Shown here: positions 9,399 to 20,586 of the stretch, piece after piece
Layout: each line of letters starts with the position of its first letter
Numbering within the stretch: position 1 is the first letter of the stretch
DNA from: Prostheceraeus crozeri
Taxonomy: Eukaryota; Platyhelminthes; Polycladida; Euryleptidae
Reading direction: 5' to 3'
Length of the DNA stretch: 64,000 nucleotides
Assembly: GCA_907163375.1 (NCBI GenBank)
Contig: CAJQUW010000614.1
Location: 248,001 to 312,000 of the forward strand
Notes under the pieces: model-generated
The model's database searches: none
What the model saw: only the letters and a program-made list of their open reading frames with translations
Told to the model about the DNA's origin: nothing
Position numbers and translations under genes: made by a program

Positions 9399-11138
9399 CA
9401 ATCATTCAAATTTTGTAATGGGCATATAACGAAATTTGCATACAAGATTCTTTTGTCCAAAGTTAGCACCTGTCAAGATTGAACGGGAGACCTCATGCCA
9501 TTAGATGATTTCAATGAATTTTGTAACTATTTGAAAAATTGTTTTGTGGCGATTTTATGTCATGTATTGAACAGCGTTTTGAGCGTGTCCGTTAAAAATT
9601 GTCATCTTTTTATCTGCAATTGTTAGTATAAAGCATATTTATGTTTTCACACAAGCACCAATTAAAACTATCATAGATAGTAATCAGATTTTCAATGTGT
9701 TGACACAATGTGATCAATAACTTGATAAACACAAATGTCTTCGTTTTCCTTTCATTCAAGTGCCCGGTGCCAAAGTCAATCAAAGTTATGTAACTTATAT
9801 CGAGAACAACCTCGACCTCGATTAAATTCTGATCGAAGTCACATCACTGATTTTTACCCATTTTACCAAGTGTGCTCGTCAAAAGGGGGAAACTCGTACA
9901 TGAAGCTACACTTGGTCTAAATTTTGAATAGTATCTGATATCACAGTGATAAATTTTCGGAAGAGCTTGATATAGAATCAAGTATATTGAGTATCTATCA
10001 TGCGTTCAAAAAGTCTTCCATACTTCATTGCTGATTTATATAAAAATGCATCATTGAAGAGTTGGAATGATAATTAAGTGATTATACAATGACAGTGATA
10101 TGGATGACAATGAGATTTCTTTCATTAACTCAATTTAAATTGCTGTCACTTTTGAATTTGTTTTTGTGTTACAAATTTATATATAATTGCAACTTATAGG
10201 CCCTATGTTTTACCATCATTCAGTTACGCCTACTTGTGTTTTGCTTTACGGTATGATGTTTGACAAAAACCTATTGCTTACATCTCTTTCAATTACTACA
10301 CCAAATCGAAATGAAAGAATTGAAGAGAAATTATATCCTACATTCAAGATTGCTTAAGAATTCAGTAACTTTTTTAAACCTCAATGAATATGTATCACTT
10401 CATGATGATCTTATTTACTTTCGAAATTGCCTCTAGCTTTCACAGGAATAAAACAAATTAAGAGATTTTTGAATCAACGTTTCGAGATTCTTTAACGAGA
10501 GAGACAAAAAATCACTGACACATTGCAGTCAAACAATATATGAAAAAGCGAATAAAGGCCTACACTAGGATTGTATGAAATATTTTACTCAATTAAGTTT
10601 AAACCGAAGAGCAAATGAAAAGTTTTATCAAGTTATTTCATAATAAAAAAGTTGTATAAACAATAAAGAATGTCGGCATGCATCTCTAGCTTGCATGTTA
10701 TGACAGAAATACTACAAAATACTTCATAATTGCGATTGAAGATAAATGAGACAACATTATGAGAACACTATTCAAATGCAGAGTACTTTCATTTAAAGGA
10801 TGGTTGATTGCGGGTCTCATGCATCATCACTTCCTTCGCACACTTGAAGCCCACTTCATGTAGGCCCTATGCCTGCCTATCATTGAATAATAATATAAAA
10901 TCATTGAATGATCCAGAAGAAATGGTGGACAAAGGCTAATATTATACATGAAATTCAGGTTACGAAAATTAAGTCACACAAGCTAGCCGAAAGCCTTTCT
11001 TACTTACTTATTAGCTCTAGATTTTCCTAGTCCGGAAACAGTCGCCTGACGAACTCGACGGTCAAGCACATGCAGATGCTGGTTCGAAGATATTCTCACA
11101 CGAATTGGTCAACCTGAAATGGCAACATAACATGTGTA
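9399..11138. other. AT-rich stretch without recognisable features
   Basis: About 1.7 kb inside the 8.4-kb element. All open frames are short. I see no conserved motif, repeat or RNA gene. Confidence 0.5.
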
Positions 11139-11266
11139 TCGCAAAAAACGAGCGGAAAAAATCTATTCTCTTGTATGCGCTTCTATGCTTGTGTAGAAAT
11201 ATATGCTTTTATTTCTTTTCATCTACTTAATAAATTTGAATAAATAATTTGAATTTGTGATATGGG

Positions 11267-12571
11267 TCAATAATTTTTTTCCATGTGAGTCATGCAATTT
11301 TGGAGTGCCTGCTTCATTCTATGCGCTGTAAAGTATGGCAGGTGCGCGTCAAGAAATTGTTTGATATCGTCATGTGAATCAAAACTGTCACGAAGTGGTT
11401 CGAGACGCGGAAACAGGTAGCGATCACACAGATTGTTATCTGGTGAATATGTTGGTTGTCTCAAGAGTCGAATATTATTCTTTGAAATGTGTTGAGTAGT
11501 TGCAATGGCGGCATGGGGTCTCGCGTTGTCATGTTGCAATCGCGTATTTTCTGCTAGGCCTAAAATTATTTCCGGTTGTCGTTTTGAAAAATTTACACGA
11601 TTGCCAAGAAACTGGATATATCTGTATGCATTGATGGATGATCGGTTGTATTTCAAAATAATGAAAACTTTTCTGTGAAACATCTATAATACCGGTAACA
11701 AGGTGTTTTTTTCTCTTGGCGGATCTCAAAGCCGTCAGTCTTTTTTCCTCGTCTCCACCTGCACTTTTCCAACTGCTAATTGTATTTCTAGGTTTCAATT
11801 TTCGAAGATAGAAGAACTTTTCATCAAAAGTTACCAAATTCAGATTTGTTTACATGGTTGAAAATGATTCTAGTAGATCCAAAGACAGTGGAAGATATAA
11901 AGACTGTAAACTCGTAGAAAATTTGGAAACGGTATATATCTATGATGAGTACAAAAATATCCATGGTAGCTCCTATCTTCTAATGTAATAAAATTATTCG
12001 ATATCTTCGTTGAGGACAAATAAGTTGTTTCCAAAAGCTTAACACACAGAGATAGGAGAGTTTTCAGTCTTTGAATATTGCATAGTCTTTGAGTAGATCT
12101 TCCAATGCTCAACACGAACAGCCTTGTTGTACTCTGACAGAGTGTGAGGAATCCATCGTGTGTGACACCACTCTTTACCAAGATCTTCGTTTGAAATTCT
12201 CTCCACCATAGTATGGGATATTTGCAAGAAGCTTGCGATATATCTTAGTGTCATGTAGTTATCCTCATTGATTAGTTGTTCAACGGTTTGGACATTTTCA
12301 GTTCTTGCTTGACTTTTCTTCTCACCACTATCTGGTTGCGCTCAAAGGTGTTTCGACTGACATCTCGAAATTCTTGGCAAATAGTGCGAATCCGTACAGC
12401 ACTCAAGCAATTATCAGGCCAAGGTTCTTGAATGATGTTATGAATTTGTGTGGCGATCATATTGCATCGACGAAAACTTTCAATCAAAAATACAATCTTT
12501 GCGTGCACTCCATTTGATAGGCTGACGATAATAAGCTGAGAATAAATGAAGAGTAAACGCATAGAACTCAA
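11267..12571 (-). pseudogene. mariner transposase, decayed
   Basis: The N-terminal helix-turn-helix is seen at 12039-12571, with the second helix LRYIASFLQISHTMVERI followed by the mariner signature EDLGKEWCHTRWIPHTLSE. The catalytic part lies at 11267-11837: VTFDEKFFY (first Asp), QHDNARPHAA (second Asp), then PTYSPDNNLCDRYLF (third Asp), with 34 residues between the last two. The protein lies in several frames: N-terminal shifts, a shift near 11690, and an insertion of about 150-200 bases between 11840 and 12040. It is dead, but all three catalytic Asp codons survive. Confidence 0.85.
11886..12030 (+). repeat. Dispersed repeat inside the mariner, second copy at 59265-59400
   Basis: This stretch and 59265-59400 share AAAGACTGTAAACTCGT at one end and CGATATCTTCG(T/C)TGAGGACAAA at the other, with similar sequence between. 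Here it interrupts the mariner transposase, so it is an insertion younger than the mariner. No coding potential and no clear inverted ends are visible. Confidence 0.65.
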
Positions 12572-12771
12572 ATTATTTATTCAAATTCGTTGATTTCAAG
12601 TAATTGACTGAAAGTAACAGTAGAGGATAAATGCAAAAAGAAATGGAGATCACAGATGTATATAAAGAGCATATACATGTATTTGCGGCACAAGCATAGA
12701 AGAGCATTCAAGTAGAATAAAATTTTTCCGCTCGTTTTTCGTGATACAGACTATATGTAAAAATATGTAAA

Positions 12772-13043
12772 ACAATTTTTCCTGGCATTGTGCTAAAAAC
12801 AAGCGGGTCACTCCTTTATATTTGCCTTCATAAAGTAATGTACAATAAAAATTTGAGTAGGTAAAAACCACGGCGCTTCGTGTCACAGACACATCAAAAG
12901 GTGGGAGGACCCACCTTTTGATGTGTCTGTGACACGAAGCGCCGTGGTTTTTACCTACTCAAATTTTATTGTACATAACTTTATGACGGCAAATAAAGAG
13001 AAGGAGTGACCCGCTTGTTTTTAGCACAATGCCAAGAAAATTG
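12772..13043. repeat. Large near-perfect palindrome, about 130-bp arms
   Basis: The arms meet at about 12907 with almost no spacer (GGTGGGAGGACCCACC). They run outward through CACATCAAAAGG, CACGAAGCGCCG, TTTTTACCTACTCAAATTT and AACAAGCGGGTCACTCCTT to a TTGGCATTGTGC block. The few differences are short indels and substitutions, so it is recent or kept similar by correction. It starts just outside the mariner's right end. It is probably a fold-back MITE or a head-to-head duplication. Confidence 0.85.
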
Positions 13044-13501
13044 AATTACCTCTTGTTCCTAGCCGTCAACATCATGTGTAAAACATCAATTTTTGTGCTT
13101 TAAAATAAATTATGAGCATTGCCGCATGCATGCGTCAATGCAAATACATATAAAAATTATAATACTACGTAGGGCATATTGGGCTAATCACATGGCCTAT
13201 TGACAGTTTAATTGTCAGTTTATTTGTCAATATCACGATATATAGTAGAGAATGCAATGGGCTTAACCATCAGTATTTTATAGGCCTATATGGAATATAT
13301 GAAAAGAAACTTAATCATTTCAAAAATTCCACTTAATCACTGATTTTGGTTTATAGTGCAAAGCCACTGCATCACAACTTTTCACATTAGTAATGCACTA
13401 GACAATGCGTTTTCCCAATTCTTGATGACAGAACTGAATTACAAGGGAAGAAATTCATACTACACCTAAATTAATCATTCTATGTGGTTTGGCCCTAGAC
13501 T
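13044..13501. other. AT-rich stretch without recognisable features
   Basis: No coding frame, repeat or RNA gene was recognised between the two palindromes. Confidence 0.45.
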
Positions 13502-13810
13502 GCTGTAGTTTTCGGAAAAGTCAAGTTGACTTAATTTACACCAGCTCGATATATTTCAAAAGTTCAGAGCTATTATCTTCAGGAGCAAAGGATTACGAGA
13601 ATGGTAGTGATTCAAAATGATAGTGTTAATTGATATGCGTGATTTATTATTTCTTTGTGCATTTTGAATCACTATCACAGTAAATATTCTTGTATAGTAT
13701 ATATATATATATATATCTTTTGCTCCTGAAGAGGATAGCATTGAGCCATTGAAATATATCGAGCTGATTCAAATTAGATCAACTTGAATTTTCCGATAAC
13801 CACAATAATT
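13502..13810. repeat. Fold-back MITE, about 110-bp arms
   Basis: Inverted arms share CAGCTCGATATATTTCAA, CTTCAGGAGCAAA and TTCAAGTTGA-like words, and an inner pair GTGATTCAAAATG / CATTTTGAATCAC. A short (TA)n run at about 13697-13718 lies in the right arm. No transposase. Confidence 0.75.
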
Positions 13811-13956
13811 CTAGTGTTTCGATTGTTATCGTCTGAATGAATTCTTTTGTACACCACTTATATACATGAAGCTCTTATTTCATTTAATTACATATTGAAA
13901 TATGAATTTGCATTCTGATACTTACATGTTGCGACGAAAGCAATCGACACGGAAAT

Positions 13957-14490
13957 ATGAAAAGCATTGAGATCGAAACACGCCGTTGGAAAACAGCGAC
14001 AAGTCCTATTGTCTATGGAGATCAAGTATGTCTTGATTGCTTCATTCACCAGAAATTCTGCTCTGCTGATTTCGATTTTCACTGGATAAATATGTCAACT
14101 TTCGTAAATGTAAATCTATCGCGGATGAAAAGTTGCTTTCGTTCGAGGAATTCTTCACCACGGCGAAGGTTGTATTATTTAATTAATCCATGTGTCACTC
14201 AATCTGATATTGTGCCCGATGAAAAAGACAACACTGAGAAAAGTGATCTCTGTACACGGATGAAGGATATAGCAGCAATGGCGTACGTTGTTAAAGTCCA
14301 CACTGCTATATTTGACGCAACATCAATCATCATTACTCAGCTTCGCGATGCCATGAATTTAATGCCCGCTGCACGCTTGTCTATGGCTGCACGCGAGACG
14401 CGTCAGCGCATCATCGATCCACCTGTATTCTGTAGCTGTCGGCAGGCGAAACCGGACAAAGACGAATGCGGCCGAAGGATGGAGCGATAG
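13957..14490 (+). CDS. Uncertain 177-residue frame inside the 8.4-kb element
   Basis: The longest otherwise unexplained frame in the 8.4-kb element. No domain is recognised. Cys-rich patches (QVCLDCFIHQKFC and FCSCRQAKPDKDEC) are present, but their spacing fits no zinc finger I know. It may be chance, or part of a gene carried by the element. The flanks up to about 14930 hold nothing else recognisable. Confidence 0.2.
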   Translation: MKSIEIETRRWKTATSPIVYGDQVCLDCFIHQKFCSADFDFHWINMSTFVNVNLSRMKSCFRSRNSSPRRRLYYLINPCVTQSDIVPDEKDNTEKSDLCTRMKDIAAMAYVVKVHTAIFDATSIIITQLRDAMNLMPAARLSMAARETRQRIIDPPVFCSCRQAKPDKDECGRRMER

Positions 14491-14934
14491 AATGTGTCTG
14501 CTAGAAGGGTGGGGAGATTGCGCAACGGAACTTGACTGTGGTAAAGCTTTCAAAATCATATCACTTCTGCAGATTCAGATGCAAAGCATGCTGCTAAAAG
14601 CAAACTGAATTTACTATATAATTGGTTACTAGGTTGTCATACAAGGTGTGATCGTCATAAAATTAGAGCGGAGAGAAAAAAACTTAGCAGTTTTTTAACT
14701 TTATTTACAACTTTTTTTTATTTACAACCTTATTTACAACTTTTTTAACTTAATTAAGACATAGAAACTAGCGAGCACTCAAAAGATCATTTCATTTGAA
14801 GACATAATTGTGAAATGCGAATCTCAATCTTGTGAGATGGTGTGACAGTTTTTCCTATGTATAAAAATGCTGTCGTGTGAAAGAGACTATAGCAACAATG
14901 TTTTTGATGCATCAAATATATCTAAATGCATAGA

Positions 14935-15205
14935 TGAGAATAAGAAGATTGACGGGATCGAACAATGAGAAAAGGAGAGAGAGAGAAATATGAAGAAGAT
15001 AAAGTGGAAAATAACAGAGAAGAGAAAGAGAGAAAGGAAAGGAGAAATGAGAGAGATATGAGGAGATATGAAGGAAAAGAAGTGGAATAGCAAGTGAAAA
15101 AGTTGATGAAGAAGAAGAGAGAGATGGATGAAATGAGAGGATGGACAGAGGAGGAAGCAGAGAAAGAGAGAGGAGGAAGAGGAAAAGAGAAATCGAGGGG
15201 AGGTT
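14935..15205 (+). repeat. GA-rich (polypurine) tract
   Basis: About 270 bases are almost all A and G on the plus strand, mostly GAGA, GAAG and GGAG words. The opposite strand gives long Ser/Leu/Phe-rich frames that are by-products of composition. It sits immediately inside the right TGCTACGTAG arm. Confidence 0.8.
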
Positions 15206-15217
15206 TATGATTTTTTT

Positions 15218-15542
15218 ACTGCTACGTAGGCACAACGCATATGTGCTACGTAGAAGCTACCGAGTGCTATACGTATCCACAGCGTTTATCTGCCACGTAG
15301 AAGCAACCGAGCAGCTACCGACTGCTACGCATCCGCAACGTTTGTTTGCTACGTAGAAGCAACCGAGCAGCAACGCTCCTATAGGCAAAACGTCAAAAGC
15401 GCTGAAAATAAGCTGTAAGTGTAGGATAAGTATCATTAGCTACATAGCTGCTGCGTACTGCCACCAACCAACTTGCTACTCTACGCTTTGAAACGTTTGG
15501 CACCGATTGCTACGTATCAGTTACGTAGGATTGTTAGCCGGG
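15218..15542. repeat. Right arm: clustered TGCTACGTAG-like words
   Basis: Repeated GCTACGTAG words, with two tandem-like units built on CTACGTAGAAGCAACCGAGCAGC, end in the TTGTTAGCCGGG inverted terminus. It mirrors the left arm at 7130-7450. Confidence 0.75.
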
Positions 15543-15728
15543 TTGTGTTACATTCTTAACTATAGTCCATCTCTTTCTTAATTTATCATAATGTTCTAAT
15601 CTTAACAATAGTTGCGCTTCCTCATCTTTCATGTACCTGACTCTATCTTTATGTTTTGCTATATCCATTTCATATGATAATGAAGGATATAAAGGGGCTG
15701 ATGGTTCTTTTGTTTTTACATCTTCCAT
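15543..15728 (-). pseudogene. Polinton small gene, part right of the 8.4-kb insertion
   Basis: Starts at the ATG at 15728 on the minus strand and reads as a charged, helical N-terminal segment (EAQLLLRLEHYDKLRKRW). It stops where the 8.4-kb element begins; the rest of the gene is at 7029-7129. Charged helix followed by a glycine-rich hydrophobic tail is a pattern seen in Polinton minor proteins. Interrupted by the insertion. Confidence 0.5.
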
Positions 15729-15759
15729 TTTTTAAATGAATATTTTTGTTCATATTCAT

Positions 15760-16020
15760 TTTTGATTTACTAAATTTCAGAAGGCCCCTATTTTTTCATT
15801 TTGATTTGCTAATTTCAAGAGGACCCTATTTTTGCTGCTTTTTTATAAGTTATCAAGGGGGTTTAGCTGATTTTTATAAATTTCAGGAGGACCCTATTTT
15901 AGCTGTTTTTTTATAAATTTCAGGAGGACCCTATTTTTGCATTTGGATTTGCTAAATTTCAAGAGGTCCCTATTTTTGCATTTGGATTTGTTAAATTTCA
16001 AGAGGACCCAATTTTGCATT
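15760..16020. repeat. Degenerate tandem repeat, unit about 45 bp
   Basis: Roughly six copies contain AATTTCA(A/G)GAGGACCCTATTTTTG plus a GATTTGCTAA spacer. Polinton terminal repeats often contain tandem arrays, so this may mark the right end of the Polinton. No ACT terminus or 6-bp duplication could be confirmed. Confidence 0.7.
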
Positions 16021-16030
16021 TTGCATCAAG

Positions 16031-18982
16031 GTTTACCTCAGGTAGGGTTCTGATTTGTACCATTTTTGTGGCTATTTTGCAGGTTTGTTGATTTTCGTTT
16101 TTTTTAAAATGTGTCCTTGGCCGGTTTATATAATACTACTTAGGCCTACTTGCACTATGAGTTTCAATCTGACGTTAACTTTTCAAAAATATCATATTTT
16201 GTTGCGTATGCATCAAGTAAAGAGCTGGAGTGGTCCCACTGCAGGCATCTCGTTTTTTGCGGGCACGGGCAATGGCTTAATCTGCGAATTGATGCTCAAT
16301 GGATATGCAGGTAGGGCTTCATGGCGGCATACATGACGTGGGCCTAATGTATGTAGGCTAAACACATCATACAATTAAATCTAGTCACTATCGAATTTAG
16401 TCATCGTATTCTTTAGTCCAAAGTGTTTAAATGTACTTATACTTTACTTTCTGAAGGAGACCTAGAACTGGCGAGTTCGAAGCTTTCTGTAGGCGAAGTG
16501 TCAAATGGGTGAACATCGACCCATCATCACCTAGTAACTTCGTGCCTCGTGATGCTGCTAAAGCGTGTTGCACGCATATCATCCCGACAGAAAGATTTTG
16601 ACTTCCTCTAGTTTGATACAAAAGGCGTGTTTTAAGTGTAACATTTGACGTCAACTTATGTTTCGCATTGTCATTGCGGGAAAACAGTAACAAATTTTTC
16701 GATAGTGCAGGTTGCATTATTTCGCGATGTCAGGTGGGAGAACATCCTGAATTGCCAGCTTCCACGTTTCTCATAGAAAAACCCAGCTATAGAAACGACA
16801 GCACTATATAGAGTCCATCAAAATTGAAAATTGTTTTGACTTAAAAAGAACGATTGAACGTGTGTTTTATGCCATGAACGAACGAACAGGTCTGATAGGC
16901 TAATGAACGGGGAAAATGTGACCGTTCAAATGCCCTGACGATTATAGATCGATAGAATGTAAATATGTAGGCTTTTAACACGCCTCGTGTCGTGAGTGAG
17001 ATTCAGCTTGTTGACTATTCAGAGTGCTGATTAATCCCATGTAAAGTTCTTACATGATAAATTCTAATTTCGCAACCGAAAGATAGAGCAGGCATCCAAT
17101 TTAACATTTTACAACACCAGTTACCAATTAAATCCAAGAAAAAACAAAATGATCGTACATCAGGTATATTTCATCTATGTCATAAGTATACAACATATGT
17201 GCATGATGCAGATACTTCAATCTGTCAAGCACTGTATACTCTTAGCAAGTACACAAACTGGTATTGTACAACACGAGTACCTAGATAAGAGGAGTATATC
17301 ATAGACTTTTAGCCCAAGATTTCCGGTGAATTTTCGACTCACATCCTGACAACAGTAAAATCATAGGCGAGGGTATCTGTGAAAACAAAAGCATATTTTA
17401 AAACTGAGCTTGAGTACAAATTTACAAGTGATGTACATGACCCAGGTGGTGCAGATACATTTAAAGGATAATGCTTTACTAAAATAAATAAGGGAATTAT
17501 CTTTGCTTGCGATAATCTGGATGTACATATGAACTGACTGATATTTTTGATGCTTCATGGAGAACAACGATCATCAATCAATCGTCCGATCCATCTCACC
17601 CGACGTGAAGAAATTCATTTTAGTAACAGTATAACATTGTCATCTCTAACTGATCATATATTGCAGTTTTAATCAATAGCTTTGATATTCGCACCACCAT
17701 GGATAGATCATGAACACACCATCGACATGTGTAAGATTGGCAGTCATGAAAATTGTAAAAGCACAAATATTGCATATCATTGGTCGAGTTTGACAAAAAT
17801 GGAATGGAAAATTCTAAGATATGAAGACGAGGAAACTCAGCCATAATACTTACAAAGCAGTCGTTGTATTATAGCAACGACATTGGATGAACAAAGTCAA
17901 ATTACAAGCAGACAATCATATTCAACTTATAAATGGCATTATTAGCTGGTTTAACCAAAGAAGCCGAATAACTGACGAGATTCAAATACTCACTTAGAAA
18001 TACATCACACTTAGCTTCTTTAAATAAGAAATGCGGATATCGTTGGATGACATAGAATAGCCATTCTAATAAGCTTTACGTCACTGATCGCGAAAATCGT
18101 CATCAGAAAGTAAACTTTGAAATAAAGATTATTTCAGATAAGAAACCACAAAATTCTCGTATTTGATTAATTAGTAAATTGTCACCGATCTGCTATTTCT
18201 GAAGGGTGTATGTCCGTGGCACATTGGCCAAGGATATGGTCTTATCTGCTGATCACGTGGACATGGTAGTCTCATGGTGATCTCAGATGGGTGTCCGCAC
18301 TGAAGCTATCACAACGCTCCAAAGTCCAAGTTAGTGTTCATTGCGACATTGAAGAAGTGACGCTGAATCTTTTATTCAAATCATTTAATACCGAGATTAT
18401 AATGTCATCATAATGATTCAGTTAACCGGATCGCACGGCAGATGGATTTCGAGAGACGTGCATCAGGAGAGAGCAAAAGACGAGAATAGCAAAGTTTCAT
18501 CTTGAAATGAAAGACATTCGATGAAGGGCTATATGGGGTTTTATTTTTAGGATATAATGGATTCGCGAGAACTCGGGACTAGTCGCTTTTTGTATCTGAG
18601 ATGCCTCAATAGTCGAAGAATGCCCGATTGATTCAATAGTCGAGAGCTAGCAAAAGATGAAAAAAATCATTAAAGATTGGGTATTTGGTCCGACTAAACT
18701 AGTTTAAGTTGTTGCTGCAGCGACATGTTTTAGTTGAAACTAGAAAACAAAATGCAATTGACCTAAATAATTTATAAAAATGCGTTACCGGTAACTCCCA
18801 ATCCAAGAAAATTAACAAAAGTTGTACATAAAAAATATTCGTAAAAAGCAATTATTATCAACCTTAGAACACATCAGTATATTCGCAGCACACAGAGATG
18901 GTGTGCATGTTTTGCTTTCAGTGGCGTGATAGATCACCCAACATTTACAGGAACGTCTTACAGCTCACATTAAGTGAAGCTT
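16031..18982. other. Gene-free AT-rich stretch
   Basis: About 2.9 kb with only short frames. I see no domain, repeat structure or RNA gene; intron or intergenic DNA is possible. Confidence 0.5.
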
Positions 18983-18985
18983 TTA

Positions 18986-19315
18986 GGGCGTGCGCACACT
19001 AGGCGGTCAGGTCACGGCGGGCAAGTCTTGGCGGCCAGCAAGAATTCATAGTCATCATTACGAAGATGGGAAGTCGTCTTCTCGCGCGCACTTTCCCGTC
19101 GCGACCACTTGGTCGTGGCGGCCATCAAGATTTTCAGCGATGCACAGGCGACCAAGATGTCGCGGCGACCAGTAAAATATATTGAAGCCTATGACAGAGC
19201 GCGCACTTGGCGACCCTTCCCGCGACAAATAGATAATAAACTGCTGAAACCCCTTCCTCATTCATTTTTTTCGTCAGCAAATGGTGTCGATTGGTCGCTT
19301 AGTGCGCGCACGCCC
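18986..19315. mobile_element. PIF/Harbinger-like MITE
   Basis: Ends GGGCGTGCGCACACTAGGCG and, read inward from the right, GGGCGTGCGCGCACTAAGCG are inverted. They are flanked by TTA on both sides (18983-18985, 19316-19318), the 3-bp target typical of PIF/Harbinger. The 330-bp interior is much more GC-rich than its surroundings and has no transposase. Confidence 0.85.
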
Positions 19316-19774
19316 TTAACTATTCCTATTTCTTTATGTTGAACATAAGGAGCCAATTCAAACGACAGTGAATAGGAGTTCACACATTCTTCACTCGGTC
19401 ACATCGTCCGCATAGAAGAAATATGATTGAAAACAGAAGTGCAGTAGCCTATTGTCCTGTTATTAAGCTTATTTCCTAAGTTGTAGACATAATTCAAACC
19501 GTCAATCACGTCATCAGAATTCAGACTTTAATCGGCAAATTCTTTAACTTGAGAACCGGTAAATTCGAACCCCAAGAGGATTCATCAATTGCAACCATCA
19601 ATGCTCTGAAATGTTTCATCAAAACGCAATCTCTGTGATTTATACATACCGCCACGAATAGTACAGTAGCTTAAGTTCACCCAGAGGAATTCACTACAAT
19701 ATAACAAATAAATGCAATTTTCCAACAAAAATTGCTAAAACTTAGTATAGTAAATTATTAGCCTGTTGTCATCT

Positions 19775-20586
19775 ACAGAGCTGATCATGAAAAACGGACC
19801 ATCTAAATTTCAGTGAAACTCAATCGATTCTCATGTCTTCCAATCGTGTTGCACATGAACGTGCCATACATCATTCAAGAGCTTGCATTCTCAGCTTTAA
19901 AATGAGCTATGATAGATTTCCATCCGTTTAGTAAAAGTTAGTAAAAGTACACAAACAATGAAGGTAAACAATCGCCAGCCACTGTGAGAGAACAAAGACA
20001 TGCCTTCGCTAATTGTCTTGCTTTGAACGTTCGTTCACCTGTCATGGCGTTTGTTTACTTTTGCGGAAATGAGAAAAAATATTGAAGAAGCTTGAAAAAG
20101 AACTATAGAACTTATATGAATATAGCTTACGTATTCGTTCTCCTCACATCGCAAGGATTCTGAAGATACCAAACATGAACATTTTTGATGAAAGAGTGAG
20201 AACATAACATTTTCAACCAAAAAGGTCATGATTTTGTGATAACTTCACGATATCACTAATTTTTTTATAAGTTCACATATTTTGATGACCAGTATGTTAA
20301 AGGAGAGCTCTGAAAATGCTCTTTCTCTCCGTGCCTGATTCATTAATACACTCACATGCTTTCTTTTTAGAGAAATTGCGATTTTTTTAATTGAGCGATT
20401 TTCATATTTTGAACACAACTCCGAAAATAATAAAACCGATGGAAATCTATCATAGCTCATTTTAAAGCTGAGAATGCAAGCTCTTGAATGATATATGGCA
20501 CGTTCATGTGCAACACGATTGAAGACATGAGAATCGATTGAGTTTCACTGAAATTTAGGTGGTCGGTTTTTTATGATCAGCTCTGT
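19775..20586. mobile_element. 812-bp nonautonomous element with 150-bp inverted ends
   Basis: Arms 19775-19926 and 20436-20586 are inverted copies at high identity, starting ACAGAGCTGATCAT. They contain GTGAAACTCAATCGATTCTC and GCACATGAACGTGCCAT. The central 500 bases are AT-rich and noncoding. The flanks share a GTCAT word, but not directly at the ends, so no target duplication is claimed. Superfamily unknown. Confidence 0.75.

Larger units (their letters stand above)
11139..12744 (-). mobile_element. mariner (DD34D) remnant with inverted ends
   Basis: Inverted ends of about 55 bases share AAAAACGAGCGGAAAAA and CTTCTATGCTTGTG. Both are flanked by TA (11137-11138 and 12745-12746), the mariner target. 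The 1.6-kb unit carries a decayed transposase on the minus strand and a later insertion of a dispersed repeat near 11886-12030. Confidence 0.85.
7130..15542. mobile_element. 8.4-kb element with TGCTACGTAG-rich arms, no visible transposase
   Basis: The ends are inverted: CCCGGCTAACAA on both sides, with similarity extending to about 34 bases through TACGTA and CTG(C/A)TACGTAG blocks. A 2-bp TT flanks both ends (7128-7129 and 15543-15544). Each end has about 300 bases packed with TGCTACGTAG-like words. The interior contains nested MITEs, a mariner, fold-back elements and long unremarkable AT-rich sequence, but no recognisable transposase. It splits a Polinton gene, so it is younger than the Polinton. 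I cannot assign a superfamily: the 2-bp duplication is not TA. It could be a large nonautonomous element that has collected other insertions. Confidence 0.7.
1..16030. mobile_element. Polinton (Maverick) fossil, cut by left window edge
   Basis: The block holds a set of parts that together define Polintons: a double jelly-roll capsid gene, a small hydrophobic protein, a retroviral-type integrase, a PLA2-like region and an adenain-like cysteine protease. The family packages itself with the capsid and protease and inserts with the integrase; its DNA polymerase and ATPase would lie outside the window to the left. The element has taken several insertions (piggyBac at 318-2956, a MITE near 3410-3888, an 8.4-kb element at 7130-15542) and looks broken, with a small number of further breaks. 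The right end is not fixed: a tandem-repeat zone at about 15760-16020 may belong to its terminal repeat. Several parts still read openly, which suggests moderate age. The family call is firm; the right limit is a guess. Confidence 0.85.

Noticed and set aside
14887-15235. Ser/Leu/Phe-rich minus-strand frames of 68-107 residues
   Set aside because: They are the complement of the GA-rich tract; amino-acid composition follows the repeat and shows no domain.
18990-19342. Overlapping frames on both strands in a GC-rich island
   Set aside because: They lie inside the Harbinger-like MITE; the GC content keeps frames open without coding signal.
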